Shown piece after piece: positions 1 to 13,267 of a DNA stretch of 64,000 nt. Position 1 is the first letter of the stretch, and every line of letters starts with the position of its first letter. Position numbers and translations under genes: made by a program. The notes beneath the pieces were generated by a model, which did not search any database, was not told where the DNA came from, and was given only the letters and a program-made list of their open reading frames with translations. The DNA comes from Cheiracanthium punctorium (Eukaryota; Arthropoda; Arachnida; Araneae; Cheiracanthiidae). The stretch covers positions 154,024-218,023 of the forward strand of contig JAWZYV010012236.1 in NCBI GenBank assembly GCA_038373885.1. Reading direction: 5' to 3'.

Positions 1-2661
1 TTTTGTTAGATTTATTGGATGTATTAGATATAATAATTGGCAATTCTGTATCGTTTAAGATCCCCCCATCCTTAATTCATTATTGCTAGCATTTTATTTT
101 ATTTTAATTTTTATAAAATTTACCATTAAATTCATGATGTTTTATTAATGTTTTACAAAATAATGCTACTTATCTTTTGTTTTGACAAACACTAAAGATA
201 CCTGTTTTTTTATGACTAAAAATTTTAAAAGAGAAACATCTGCTATGGTATAAGCACAAGTAGAAACATAACATTAAAAATTTATTCAAAAGTTTTTTCT
301 TTTTCATTAAAAATAAAATGATTAAAATATTTTTTTAGTATAATGATTTGTTTACACATGATGGTATTTTTAAATTTTTATTTAAAGAAATGTTATTTTG
401 CTCATATTGATATCATCTAAACATTCCCATCGTTTATCAAACCATTAAAATGCATTTATTTTAAACTTTGGCAGTTACAGTGTTTTTTGTATTCATTATA
501 TTGTAAATATTTAATTTTATGCAAATTGTGTTCTTTTATGTTTATTAAAATCATGCATGCATTGTGAAGTACACGTTGTACTAATGCATGAAATGTTTTT
601 ACACTGTTGTATTTTTCTGTTACTGTTTTTTATGCTTATTTTTGTATGCGTGTAAAAGTTATATATACTTCTGCAAATGCTCTAATAAAGTGCCAAACTG
701 TCTATGCATCTGCCACTAATAAAATATAAATATCCTTATTCATACAGCAATGTTTTTTTCTGTTGCCAAATGCCTATGGCATGTTTATTTCACAATTAGA
801 ATTTTCAATGCCTTGAAAAGAAATAAATTAACACAAAATGCACATTTAAAAATACAATAAAACAGACTCACCATTACATACCGCAAAATTTAATGGACGT
901 TAAATTCTCACACCAAGAATAAATGAAACATAATTCTATTCAAAAACTAAAATGATAAAATTTTCAAACAAATTACCAATTCAAATGCTGACAATATCAG
1001 CAAGATGTCAATTTACATTTTAAAGCAATACAGCAAATAAAATACGTATGGTAAAATTTTTGGGCAAGTTAATTTATTTGCCAAGGATGTACAAAGATTT
1101 TTTTCCGACTATACTCAATGTATTCTGCCTTTTCTGTAAACTAAAAACATAAAATACACAGTTCTACACAAAATGCACAAATAAAATTATTGCAAAATAT
1201 ACTCATATTTTCAGCTTTTTCTTGCTTTTAAAAAAGGCCACTTACTCACCCGTACAATAAATACAAATCTTTATGCTGTTTTAAAACTTATTTATCAATT
1301 TTCAAACCAATTATCACTTCGAATTCCAAAATTTCACGTACACTTCATGAAGCAAAAGCAAAACATGCATACTTGTCAGAAAAATAAGAACAGTTCAGCT
1401 AAATTGCCCGGAGCATTATTTAACCATTAGTGCTTGACGGCACTGATTTTTTAAAATCATTGTGCATTCGTATGATAAATAAGCTCTCATTCTTTACAAA
1501 ACCATTCCTTCAACAACTCTGACAAAATTTTATTATATCTTCCTCGTTTGTTGACATTTTCCATTAATTAATATTTACTAAAACTAAAATAAATATGGTA
1601 ACACACGTTAAACCTGATATACAACAGCATAATCGCGGAAGAATACAAAACAGTCCAATCTGTTTTCGTTTGCTATTCAAACACATGCTCAGGACCTATG
1701 CACGATCAAGCAAGGGTTACCAGGAAAAAAAGGTCGCTGTCAAAGGAAAATGGCTCCTTTACTACGCACATAGAATTATACATTTCTGCATGAATATAGA
1801 ACACACTCGCGAATTCATAAATCAAATAAGCGAATGAGTACAAAACAGCAAAATACCTTCTTCTTTACTTTTCAAACACAAGCTGACCTACTATGCATGA
1901 ACATGCAAGATTACCAAAAAAACAAGATCACCACACGATCCAGGCTTGGTAACCAGAAAAAAAAACGTCGCCAAGCTTCACCCTCCACTATCGGCGGGAA
2001 AAAAAACTGCCAAATTTGGCAGCCGTTCATAAAACAGAATTATACCAATAATTCTATAAAGGAAACTACTATTGTGTCATTATTATTAAAAATAGTGTAC
2101 TCATAAATTAATTAGGTCAGTGTTAAAAATATTGGAACTAGTGTTAATGGTTGATTTTCTATATTTTTATTTATTGATAAATATTAAATTGTTAGTTTTA
2201 TTTCAGTTGTTTGTATATTTTTGTATAATGTACTATTTTTGAAGGTGAAATTTCTTTAAAATTTGATATGTTATAATTTAAATATTTTATAAAATGGCTA
2301 AGTAATATATTTTGAATATACATTAGTTTATTCTTTGACGTTGTTATTTAAAAAAAAATTTTTGTTGTAGTGTTATGTTTTGGTTATACTCAAAGTTGCA
2401 GTATAGTGTTTAAATATTGTGTATTTGTTTACATGGATTGTTTTGTTAACTTTAGTACTATAGAAATCATATAACATAATAGTTTGATGAAAATGTTCAT
2501 ATTGCTGTCGTCATATTTGCTAAACTTTTCTCATTACTTCAAGAAGTAAAAAATGGAATTCACAGAAAAATTTGAAAAGAATGTGGAAAAAAAAATCAGA
2601 AGATTGATTTGATTTTATAAGAAGGATTTCATAAAATAGTAAGGCTTGTAGTTTTCTTAAA
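1..2661. other. AT-rich stretch, no recognised gene; possible 3' UTR at left edge
   Basis: No reading frame here resembles a known protein. Two canonical poly(A) signals (AATAAAG near 681 and AATAAAA near 717) sit close together in a T-rich context, which would fit the end of a plus-strand transcript whose coding part lies left of the window; this is inference. Two short open frames (1595-1837 and 1834-2106) overlap by four bases but show no domain and have low-complexity composition, so I do not call them genes. A GC-richer patch near 1980-2030 (GGCGGGAAA followed by TTTGGCAGCCG) could be promoter-like, without further support. Confidence 0.4.
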
Positions 2662-2669
2662 ATTTCTTA

Positions 2670-4776
2670 TAGTGATGTAACGGATATCCAACTAGTATCC
2701 GATATCTGGCTGATTTTTCAATATTCTAAGTACCGTTGGATATCCAAATCATAATTACCGGATATCCGGCTGTATACTACTGAAGTTCTATCTGTAATAT
2801 GCATGGGACAGGATGGAAAATTATATTTCATATAATTAAACTTCCCCTATAAACAGTCTTCTACCACTAAAATGGGTGAACAGATAGTGACCAAATTTGT
2901 TTTATAGACTATACACGAGAAGTGCTTAGGGAATTTTGATTAAAATGCTCAAATTAAAAATGTTCAAGTTGCTATTAAACATGAAAAAACAGCAAATTTA
3001 ACACTGGAAATTGATCATTCAAAATAAATGCACAATTTCAACATTTGTTGAGTAGTTTTTGAGCACATTTATAACTAGTTAGGCTAATATTTAGAGCTAG
3101 TTTAATCTTGCAATGTGCACCTTAGCAGGCATTTTCAGAACTAAACTTAAAAAAGAAATAGCAACAACAAAAATTACTTAAAAAACGTAAGCACATCACA
3201 TGTAGTGTCGATGTGCTAATCTGGAGACGATCTTCTCATCATCTTCAGCTGTAGACTGCTGTTTATAGGGAAAGTTTAATTATAGGCACTGTGTAGTATC
3301 ATTTGAAAAATATGTGCATTCAGTATATGCAGTTTTTCTCATGGTAATCCCACAAATAATGTAATTTTACACTGTCTCCCCATGCAGTTTCTCCGATATT
3401 TTTAATTTGCTCTGGAAATCCGATAACTAACAGAAAAACTTCGATTATTCTGTCTTCAAAATTTATTTATAGAGGCAGGTAAAATTTTCCAATCTTCATC
3501 TTTTTTGTAAATGACAATCTTTTACTGAGCATTCCCTTATTGAAATTTCCAATACATAATGATTAAAAGTTAATCCTTATTTTACATATTTATTTTTTAA
3601 TTGAATTTAATTATTTAAATTCACTTATAATTTCTGCAAGTTTCAATTGATTTTTAAAGTTAAGTCTGCTTAAAAAATGTACATTTGAAATATTAATTAA
3701 TGAAAATAAAACATGGCTGCTTATGCAGACAGCCATGTTGTAACATAGTATTTTACTAGTTTAAAATAGTTATTTTAGTTACTACTACAGTATTGTGTAT
3801 GTTTATCATTCTAGTTACTACTGCAGTGTATGATTATTACTCAATACATAAAGAACTTTGACTAATATTTTTTTTTTGTGTGTGTATATGTGCGTGTGGC
3901 ATGTTGAAATCAAGAGTAAAAAAGTGAAAATTTCCTAAAATTTGGAAACTAATGTTTAAAACGATTTTTTAAAATGAATTCCCCCCCCCTTATGGTGGCA
4001 TATAAATTTTTGTACTGTGAAAGAATGCTCGTATGTTTAGAAGCTTAACAATTAAACAATCTATTTTTCTTTTTTAACTTGTAGTTAAAAAAAAAAAAGA
4101 TATCATTTTTGATTTAAGAAATTTAATGCATAACCTGAAAAATTCTGTTTCATACCTGTATAGAACTTCAAAAGAAAGCATTATAATTTCATTATAAATA
4201 TTTAAAAGGGATTTACTTTTTATTTATCAATCTCTAACAGTAATTTAACTTAATAAAAACTAAAACTAAAAATGGCTTAGTGTAAATTAATATTAAATGA
4301 TTAAAACAGAAAAAAAAAGCATTAAACCTATGTTAGGAAAAAAAATGAACACACCTATTATAGGTATCTTATCAAAATAGATATCTTATTCTTAAATAAA
4401 TAAAAAAGTATGCATTTCTTTGTGAAAATAACCTACAGTTATAGGCATATTAGTAAATGTGTCATGGTTAAAATTTATTTGCTTCTGCCAGTAGTGTACA
4501 CATAAAAAGAATATTTTAACTGTTTGCATTTTAAGTAGCATTTTTTATGTACATATATGTAAAAATATTTAGTGTTTGTAAATTATCAGTCAATTATTAA
4601 AAAATACTTTAATGATGTGTGAAACATGTTTGCAATTTATTGGTCTGATGTCATTATTTTTTTAAAAAGTGAAAAAAGACACTTAAAAACTAAATGCATG
4701 ATTAGTGCCGGATATCCATATCCGGGAACCAAAGGAGCTTCAGGTATCCGGCAAAATTAGTATCGTTGCATCCCTA
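2670..4776. mobile_element. hAT-type DNA transposon (non-autonomous, 2.1 kb)
   Basis: The ends form an imperfect inverted repeat: TAGTGATGTAACGGATATCC on the left and, read on the other strand, TAGGGATGCAACGATACTAA on the right. Flanking 8-mers are ATTTCTTA (2662-2669) and ATTTCTAA (4777-4784), one mismatch, as expected for the 8-bp target duplication of hAT elements. The subterminal parts are rich in GGATATCC palindromes at both ends (2690-2775 and 4706-4750). The interior is AT-rich and has no transposase-like frame, so it is a non-autonomous or decayed copy. A lone right-hand end of the same family lies at 17935-18043. Confidence 0.85.
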
Positions 4777-4784
4777 ATTTCTAA

Positions 4785-7374
4785 TATGTAATAAATTAAA
4801 ATGCCCCCCACCCCCCTTGTTCCAGCTTTTTTTTTTTAATAGAAAATAATGATTGTCCTAATTTTCCTAAAGTTTTGTGTTATTGTAAATGTAAGGTGTT
4901 CACAGATCCTGAAAATTGAAAAATGACAGGAATTTTCATCCATTTGCAATTATTAGAGAAGTTTAAAAGAACTAGTTTTGGTTTTGGTGTATATTATTTA
5001 CTGATGGCTGCAATCTGAGGATAAGCGGATGATAGTTTTGTGGTCACCCTGTTAATATAAGGGCTTTTTTCTAATTGGATGATTTGGCAATTATTCAGTA
5101 TGTCCTAATATTCAATTTCCCCAGCCATTAAATATGTAATTAATATCTGAGAAATTATAAATTATGTTCTGTACTCTAATTTAAAACTAAAAATTGGAAA
5201 TAGATGATAAAATTTACACTTTCCTTTTTTTTATAAATAAAATGTACTGATTTCATGAATGAATTAGTTTTTTACTCTATTGTAAAAACTGTTTGATTCT
5301 GGGGAATTTATTGAAGTATTTAAAAAATCTGATTTTAAGATTGAATTTTATTTAATTTAAAAAAAGACTTTTAATATGTTATTAAAAATTGTAAACATTA
5401 AAGAAATTTGAAAGAAAAAAAGGATCTTTTAACAGCTACACCATGCCAGTTGAATGCCGTATTTTGTGTTCACTGATTGCTGTTAGAAAAACAGATTTTT
5501 TAAAAAATCGCATTTTAAAGGCAGAAAAAAAACTTTAAAAAAGAAATCTTATGAAGGAGAAAAACAAACAAACCCTTGATAGTTGCCTTAAGACTTCATA
5601 ATTAGAGGTGGTCAGAAGAAACGTGTCAAGTATAAAGTCAGGAAAAAGGTGCGTAGAAGTTAGTAAAAATCTGGTAAATTGAAACCTGTATTCCTGATGA
5701 ATGTCCTCTGTAAAACTGCTATATTTTTCAAATATTGAAGGCTATAATTTATCGAATAAAGAAGTGTTTTCCTCATAAAAAATTATCTGCAAAATATGAA
5801 TTGTAAGTAGTGTGCATACAGTGAGTATTCTCTGAAAATTCATCTTAAATTGGGAATGTCTAATTTTACTATAATTCTTATGATTTTTTGTGAGTATGGA
5901 TAATGTATGTGTAGCATACATTTTGTAGTGCTTTTACATATAAATGTAATACATTTTCATTAAATGATGTTAATGTGATGTATTTTCTTGACAATAATGA
6001 AAATATAGCACTTTTGATATTAATATCTTCTTCTTTATTGCTAATTTGAATAGAAAGATCTCTTTTCAAAAGAAATTTTTCCTAAAGCTTCTTCCTTTTT
6101 AATTTTTTTTCTTTTTGCCTTATTTTTAAAAGTATAAACAAAAGGTAGCTATTTTAATGATGATCAAATTACTTTTCCAATGTAACCACAAATATTTAAG
6201 ATTATTTATATGATAATTTTACAAGAAGACTGTCCTAATTTTTGACTTCACATTCACAATGCACATTAAAATAACATTTGATATCCCTATTAAAGAAAAT
6301 TTCAATACTTTAATAACATGAATTTTCCTGAGTTAATTTTTTCCTTTTCATTTATGAAATGTTATGTTTGTAATGTATGATTGTTACATTGTTTATTTTT
6401 ACAGATATGTAAACTATTGTAAAAAATAAAAGATATATTTCTTAATTTGTTTATTGTCTTCTACCCTTCATTTCATTAGTGAGTTAATGAAGGTTCTTTA
6501 AAACACTGCAAAAACTTACTTCTGCAAAATTTATTGAAATATAAAAAAGTTCTGATTTTGTGTGAGACAACATTTAATTGTTTTATTCTTTTTTCTTTAC
6601 TAAAAAATGAATTATGTTAAATAGTATTACACAGTGGATTCGTGCTGTGATGCAATCTATCTTATTTGAATGCATATTATTCCTTGCCCACAACACGAGA
6701 TTTTTTGGCAACAATAAGCGGTGCCAACATTCATTTATTCATTGCTTTATATGGGAAACGGTAATATACAGTTATGGAATAGTGTAAAGCAGTCAGAGGA
6801 GTGTTTATAAGTGTCTAAAATATTTTTGTATGTGTTTAAAAAAGTCGTATATGTACCTATTTCAGTGTGCAAAATTTTCACTTGTGCAAGGATTCTTGGA
6901 ATGCATCTCTTGCATAAGTAAGACTCCATTGTATCGTGAATTGAAACAAATTAGTGCTATTTATAAATACATCTGGTAAAAAATATTTGTACTAAACAAT
7001 TCAGTTCACTCCACTGTTTTATAACTAAAAGAATTGGGGGGGGGGTGAGGGAAAGGGCATGCAGGATCAAGAAGGGATCTTGTGTGTGCATTTTTAAAAT
7101 TTTCATTAGGTCAGAGCTACACAAAGCTTATCTGTGTAATAGGAGAATGCCTTGGGTGGAGGTTAGAAAAGGGTGTGTGCACATGTGGTATTGGGGATGT
7201 TTGTGTCACCATTATTGAGACATAACTTTACTGTATAAAAACTAGAGATCTCTCCTCTGACTTTGCCCATTATCTGGTTCAGATTTCTGCTAATGGATAA
7301 GCTAGTTACTAAAATAAGCTAGTTACTAAATTATTACAGTAATTCCTTGATTTGTAATCATTTATTTAAAGCTA

Positions 7375-7425
<51 letters not shown>

Positions 7426-8490
7426 CCCCTTAGAAAGTCCTCTGAACAAAGCACCCCCATCCCAGGCACATTACCCAAGCGTAGTGTTGCCATAACAACA
7501 CTAACAACCAAACGTACATAAAAGTTTTGGTATGTTTATAATCATTTTGGGATGTTTTGGGCAAACGTGCTTGTGATTTTGCATAAAACGAACTGAATAT
7601 TTGTTCATTTTACGACAAAGCGTCTATTTTTCTCTACATACGGAAAATCACAAAAGCATTAAGAAATTAAAAATCATATATTTGAATATTTTTCTAGAAA
7701 TACAGTAAGACAAAATTTGCATTTCCTTGCTAGCAAATTTCATTGAAATGCGTTTAAGAAAAGGAAAAACAAAAACTAAATACATCTTGTGATTTCTCCT
7801 TAAACTTTTTATATGGTCAGATTTCAACATTCATTAAGGTGTTTCATTTTAAAGCATAAAGAATATTAATGGGGAAGAGGGGGGGGGGTACTTAGGAAGG
7901 CCGTTGGACATATTGAGATGTAAATGGCTGTTTTACACTTTCAGTGAAGTAAAATTGTCTTTTCGTGGATTTTTAATAACGTATTTCATTTCGAATCTAA
8001 GAATAACATTAAACTCAGAAATGCCAGTGCTCCTAATTTATTACACTAAAACAGTGCTTCGCGTATCGAAATGCACGAAATTTTATTTGGAACCCAATTT
8101 TCATATCCAATTTCTTCACAGATAATCAGAATTTAGAAAATTCTCAAAAAACTCTTTTGGAGTATGTTTTTTTAGTATTTGAAATGATTTATAAGTTTTT
8201 ATGCTTTTAAGTGTAAATAAATAAAAAAAAACTTTCTTAATTTTTTTAAAACTTTACTTGACACTTTTGTTTTGTCTATTTGTGTTTTAATATACCATTT
8301 GTGTGCTAAAACTGGTAAAACCTCATTAAGTTTTTTTTTTTTTTTCTTCGATTCTTTGGAAAATTAACTATTAAATTGCAAGATCCTTATTAGAAAATTG
8401 AGAGGTTGATTTTTAACCCTTTAGTAAAGATTATAAACGCACCCGATGCTTTAATAAATGAGCGAGCTGTTAAAAGAACACGGGCTAGAA
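4785..8490. other. AT-rich intergenic stretch without recognised gene
   Basis: Only short, low-complexity open frames occur here. Recognisable items are an (AT)n microsatellite at about 7379-7420, G-runs at about 7027-7036 and 7880-7888, and a segment of about 80 bases at 7421-7500 (including AGTCCTC and GCACCCCCATCC) that is also present at 43428-43495, so it belongs to a dispersed repeat. A poly(A)-signal context (AAAAAATAAAAGATATA near 6422) is present without an identifiable gene. Confidence 0.5.
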
Positions 8491-8699
8491 AATAAAATAA
8501 GTGTGCGCGGATTCTAAAGATTGAATTTTGAATTATATTATATAAAGGACCTGACTGATGCTAGTGCCTTGTAAATGGCTAGAGTCTAAGCCTGTATGTG
8601 TATTGTGTAAATTAAATTGTCTGTTACCATTTTGAAGATAGTTATAGTGTTTGTATTATGTTCCAATAAAATTTGAAGATTAGCGTAGGAAAACTTTAC
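8450..8699 (+). promoter_or_regulatory. Probable 5' LTR (3' part) of the Gypsy-USP10 element
   Basis: This stretch lies directly before a primer-binding-site-like sequence and has the expected LTR signals in order: a TATA box TATATAAA at 8539-8546 and a poly(A) signal AATAAA at 8665-8670. The left border of the LTR could not be fixed because no matching 3' LTR is visible downstream. The assignment rests on the order promoter, poly(A) signal, PBS, gag, which is standard for Gypsy-type elements. Confidence 0.6.
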
Positions 8700-8717
8700 T
8701 GGTGTAGTCGGCAGGAT
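8700..8717 (+). other. Primer binding site-like sequence
   Basis: TGGTGTAGTCGGCAGGAT follows the LTR-like region directly. It starts with TGG, complementary to the CCA end of a tRNA, and resembles primer-binding sites of arthropod Gypsy elements. It marks the start of the internal region; gag begins about 270 bases further on. Confidence 0.6.
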
Positions 8718-8985
8718 TGGATTGAATTGGATGCGATACTACAGAATGCTCAGGTGAGAGCTGTATTTCTTCATCAATTTCATGCAACTGTATTTGTACG
8801 TAGCTATAGCAGTTGATCTGCATTATTAAGTTTAGTAGGCCAGCTTGGCAGGTTTTGAAGGAAGTTTCCCTGTTGGTGTTAATATATAGTTGGCCGTCCC
8901 GGCATATTTACTTGAAGAATCCTCCTGATTCGTATATAAACATATACTTGTAACCGTAGCTGAAAACTAGCATTTGAAAAGTGAA

Positions 8986-9820
8986 ATGGCGTTTTTTGGT
9001 GAGGGAAAGAAACAAGATTTAATAGTTCTTGCTGAAGAACTGGGTTTGTGGGTTTAACGGTTGATACGACATTTACTGTGGCGAAGTTATGTGATCTGAT
9101 TATTAACAATAAAAACTATGATGAAGAATTTTGTAAAGAAATATTGGCTAGAATTATTGCTGATAAAAATGAAGAAAAAGAAAGACAGAGAGAGGAGAGA
9201 GAAAGACAGGATCAGAAAGAGAGAGAAAAAAAAGAAAGAGAAAAGTTTTTGAATTAGAAAAATTGAAATTCAAAAAATGGCAGAAAATGCGATGAAACAT
9301 GGATGTAATTTTATTTTAAAATGAAAGCCTATTTTGATGGGTGGATTGACGGGTTAAAAATTAAATCACTAGAAGATTTAAAAAGTCTGATGATTACTGA
9401 TTAGATTAAAAGAAAGGTACCATTTGAAGTGAAAGAACATTTCATGGATGAATGGACGGAGATTGTATCCCCAATAACGTTTGCCGAAAAACTAGATGAA
9501 TATGACGATGTAAGAAGAGTAATGAAGCCAAAATTCGCCAAGGAACGTCCTCTTGCGAAAACAGAAAACGATAATTGGGCAACTAACCCGTACCAGTCAA
9601 AATACGGAAATTTTGAAAGTCGCCGAAATACAACGACTCGAAAGGAAAATGATTTTCAAGATAGGAGAAAATAAAATTTTCATGAACAAAGGAAGCGGAA
9701 TCGATGTTTTGAATGCGGATCGTTTGATCATTTGCGATCGCAATGTCCGAGATTTAAAAATAAAAGCGATTCACTTAATTTCCATAACAGAAGATCAGAG
9801 CGTGACAGAGCAATTTAGTT
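8986..9820 (+). pseudogene. gag: Gypsy-type gag, decayed, with zinc knuckle
   Basis: Structural polyprotein remains of an LTR retrotransposon. The ATG at 8986 opens a frame beginning MAFFGEGKKQDL, the N-terminal signature of a gag group common in spiders and ticks (compare the second gag at 51758-53432). The frame stops at 9055, continues shifted to 9257 with a charged Glu/Arg/Lys-rich coiled-coil, is broken through 9258-9428, and is open again at 9429-9674 with a typical gag core (near residues KEHFMDEWTEIV). In another frame, around 9705-9746, lies a zinc knuckle CFECGSFDHLRSQC with the pattern C-x2-C-x4-H-x4-C. Several frameshifts and stops make it non-functional as written. Confidence 0.85.
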
Positions 9821-9823
9821 CAA

Positions 9824-10236
9824 ATGCAGACTAGTGACGCGAATAAAGAAGATAACACTGAAGAAAAATTGAGCATGCTTACCGCACAGGTTGATTTGAG
9901 AACATCAGATAAATTTAAACTCAAAAGTAATTGCGATAATCTTATGATTTTGGAAGTTGAATGTGAAGGGAAAACATTTAATGGTATCGTAGATACTGGG
10001 GCACAAATATCAGTGATACGAAATTATTTAATACAGAAACATTAAGAAAAGAGTGAAGGTACTGTAAAGCTTTACTCAGCGTTTGGAGAAAAAGAAACAG
10101 TTCCGTTAAGAATAGTGAATGTAAAAATAAATGATGGATTACATGGAAGAGTTCCGGTTGTATGTGGCATATCTAGGAAACTGAAATGCGATATGTTAAT
10201 TTGTAATACGGCATTTCAATTAATGAAGGAAAAAAT
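9824..10236 (+). pseudogene. Gypsy-type retropepsin (aspartic protease)
   Basis: Protease part of the same element. The active-site motif is in GIVDTGAQISVI; the catalytic Asp codon is at 9992. The frame has one stop (TAA, about 10043) and then resumes, with the C-terminal half of the protease running into the next long open frame at 10115 (residues near SAFGEKETVPLRIVNV, then DMLICNTAFQLMKEKI). In an intact Gypsy element reverse transcriptase should follow. Here the frame passes without interruption into USP10-like sequence at about 10236. Confidence 0.85.
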
Positions 10237-11101
10237 TATTGGTGATGTCCAGTCTAGTGCAGCGCAGCCTATTCCAGCTTATGTGCCAGCTGCATCGTTC
10301 AAATTAAATCCAACAGTATCTTGTTTCGTTCCCTCTAACTTCCGGAATCAAGTTGCTGCTGCTGATAACTGTAAACCCATTGTTAAATCAGTCATCAGAG
10401 TTTCAGAAAGTCTCTACAAACCAGAACCTTTTAAAATTGTCGCAATTGAAGTGAACTCTGTTGTAAATAAAGATTCGAATCTTCAGTTTAAGCAAAATAG
10501 CGTTGAACACCAGGAGGAATATTCCAAAGGAAGCGAAACTGAAACGGTTTCAATACTAGTAAAATCGGATCCTGTAGCTGTTACTCCCTCAGCTCCCCGT
10601 TCATGGACTGATATTGTAAGTCGAGGACAGCCAGGCAAAACGAAGCTTCCAGCCAATAAGCCAGCAGTAATTAATGGAAGTAAAGTTGTAAAAGTTCCAG
10701 TAAAATTACAAGAGCAAGATAGGCTATCCATAGAGGAAGATAAGATGGCTCTGGTTTTGGGCAAACACTTGCATAATTTGAACTACACACATAAAAAGGT
10801 TCTAATACGACCTCGTGGACTGATTAATCGTAAAAATTGGTGTTACATAAATGCTATACTTCAAGTTTTACTTCCTTGTCATCCATTTTATACACTGTTA
10901 AATGATCTTCCGTTATTACAAGGACTTGAAAGAGGGAAATCAGTTTTCCCAAATATCGATAGTGTGACGAAAGTAGCTCATGAGTTTGAACAATATGAGT
11001 CACCTAAAGAAGAATTGTCTCCTGGGCAACCTTTGCAGCCCGATTTTATTTATGATATGCTGAGAGATCTCAAATCTGACTATCTGAAGGGCCATCAAGA
11101 A
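10236..11101 (+). pseudogene. USP10: USP10-like deubiquitinase segment, part 1 (fused to protease)
   Basis: USP10 is a ubiquitin-specific cysteine protease that binds poly(A)-binding protein and G3BP in animals. In the open frame 10115-11158 the first about 40 residues are Gypsy protease and the rest is USP10-like. A PAM2-like motif (FKLNPTVSCFVPSNF, about 10298-10342) matches the family's PABP-binding site. A linker with PRSWTDIV follows. Then the catalytic domain starts with RPRGLINRKNWCYINAILQV; the catalytic Cys is residue 243 (codon 10841), preceded by Asn-Trp as in USP10. No intron is evident over nearly 870 bases. At 11102 the frame runs into a transposon; the coding sequence resumes at 19076. 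Downstream His/Asp catalytic parts are missing. Likely a transduced cDNA piece; a true host exon is the alternative. Confidence 0.85.
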
Positions 11102-11154
11102 CACTGGCGTAGCCACGATTTTGTTTCGGGAGGGGCACAGAGAGTTTTGTCCAA

Positions 11155-11400
11155 CTAATTAATATTCTAATTATTAATCTAGTTAATTAATATTCTAATT
11201 ACTAATCTAGTTAATTTATATTCTAATTATTAATTAGTAATTAGAAATATTTAATTATTAAGTAATCTTATTTAAAAATTTTATAATTATTAATTATAAT
11301 TAGAAATAATATTCTAAGTACTAATTATTACTAAAAATATTATTCTAATTGTTAATTCTAATTATAATATTACTTAATTAATAATTTCACAAAAATATCC
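11155..11400. repeat. AT-rich minisatellite-like tract
   Basis: Imperfect repetition of TTAATATTCTAATTATTAATC-like units of about 10-30 bases inside the left end of the 8-kb hAT element. No coding potential. Confidence 0.7.
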
Positions 11401-11894
11401 TTAAATATATGTTTAAAGATGCTATTCAGTATTAATTTCGCGAGTTAATTAATAATTCTTCAATATAATTATCTCTGTAGATAGATGCTTATGTACCGGT
11501 TTGTCTGGCGATTATCTCAACCAGATAAGATTTTTTTTTTTAAATCCAGGCCTGTATCTGCTACTACAATAAGTCTTATTCTACAAGAAATATATCTAAA
11601 GATACTGAAAAGAAAACTAAATAAATGATTTTTAAATCTCAATAAACGTCCATAGTAAAAAATATTTCTATATAAAATTTTCTTGTTATAAACGGGAAAT
11701 ATATCATTCTATTCCGGATTTTCAATCAGCTCATTTGCAGCTGCATATAACTAATACATACAGGTTCATTCAAAATTAGTGTGACCAATTTTAAAAGCAT
11801 ATAATTATTTATGGTAAATTTTAGTTTACCACCTGTTTTATTTTAAAAATTAAACGTTTAAATTACCAATCGAACTACTCTTATTAGTGGGAGT

Positions 11895-12034
11895 AAATTT
11901 GGCTCCGAAATTAGATCCTCAAACTCGAAACGAAATTTTTAAGCTTTTGTCGGATGGTTGCTCAAATTCTGTTATAAATAAAGCATTTAAAATTCAGAAA
12001 AGGCATTTTTCTAATGTATGTGTAATGAAGTAAT
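11895..12034 (+). pseudogene. Possible helix-turn-helix transposase fragment
   Basis: A frame here reads PKLDPQTRNEIFKLL followed by SDGCSNSVINKAFKI. The layout (short helix, turn, then a recognition-helix-like stretch) resembles the N-terminal HTH domains of pogo/Tc1-type transposases. It ends at a stop after about 45 residues. The similarity is by general pattern only, so this could also be chance. Confidence 0.3.
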
Positions 12035-12234
12035 GTGATCCCGAAAAATTTTGGGGGCCAAATTTCGACAAAAAAACCGATTTTGACTACCTCTAAATTT
12101 AATTTTAAAAATTTTTTCGATGCATCCTATCGTAGGCTAGCATGCACGATCATATTAACCCGTCTGCAACTCATTTTGACCAGCGGCGAGTCTGCTGTGG
12201 CCAGTTTTTCCATGCCGTCTGTACGTACGTACGT

Positions 12235-13260
12235 ATGTATGTAACTCGCATATCTCAAAAACTATTGGTCGTAGAATGTTGAGATTTGATATTTAGGATT
12301 GTTCTATGATCTAGTTGTGCACCTCCCCTTTTGGTGGCAATCGAATGGATAGTTTATGTACAGGACCGCCCAAAAGATTCGAAATACATTACGCTCTATG
12401 GGCCGAAATTCATTAAACTCGCCTAACTCAAAAGCTATTAGGCGTAGAATGTCGAAACTTCATATGTTGGATAGTTGTAACATCTAGTTGTGCACCTCTC
12501 CTTTTCGTTCCATTCGACTGGATAGTTTATCTACAGGACTGCCCAAAACATTCGAAATACATTACGCTCAATGGGCCGAAACTCCTTAAACTCGCATATC
12601 TCAAAAACTATTAGGCGTAGAATGTTGAAACTTTATATTTAGGATTGCTGTAACATCTAGTTGTGCACCTCCCCTTTCCATTCCATTCGACTGGATAGTT
12701 TATCTACAGAACCGCCCAAAAGATCCGAAATACATTACGCTCTATGTTCCGAAATTCATCAAAGCGTTTTTTAGAGGTATTGGGCTATTTCAAACGACTC
12801 GGAAGTGATGTATGCTGTAAAGAGTTAGAAAATGAATTTCTCCATTAAAAAAAGTGTCTTTATCATTTGTAGTTCTGCTACAGGAACACTCAAAAGATAT
12901 CCAATACATTACGGTCAATGGCAATTTAGGGGCATTCATCCATTTCAAGCACAATACCGTCCTACCACATAAGTTAGGTAATGGTCCGACCACGGTCACG
13001 TGCCTCCCTCAAGAACTATGCCAAAAGTCGCCAAGCTTGGCGACTTTTGGTGTACGTGTGTGCATATTTAACTCTCAAATCTCAAAAACTATTATGAAAT
13101 TTCATATATAAGAATGTTGTAACATCTAGTTGTGCATCTCGATTTTTGGTTACAATCTATTGGAGAGTTTATTTACAGGACCACCGAAAAGAATTTTAGT
13201 ACTTTAATGTCTATGGACATCTTCAATATAATACAACTGTAGACAGTCATTGTTTGGTAC
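12235..13260. repeat. Tandem repeat, unit about 180 bases
   Basis: A unit containing CTCAAAAACTATT, TAGAATGTTGA, ATCTAGTTGTGCACCTC, GGATAGTTTAT, ACAGGACCGCCCAAAA and ATACATTACGCTC recurs at about 12241, 12425, 12600 and, more diverged, 12870 and 13080. The same unit, in opposite orientation, is found as an array at about 22020-22800 (CATAGAGCGTAATG...TTTTGAGTGT), so it is a dispersed satellite-like sequence. Confidence 0.8.
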
Positions 13261-13267
13261 ATACCCA

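Noticed and set aside
10483..10764. Minus-strand open frame of 93 codons
   Set aside because: It lies antisense within the USP10 segment and has no motif; a shadow of the real frame.
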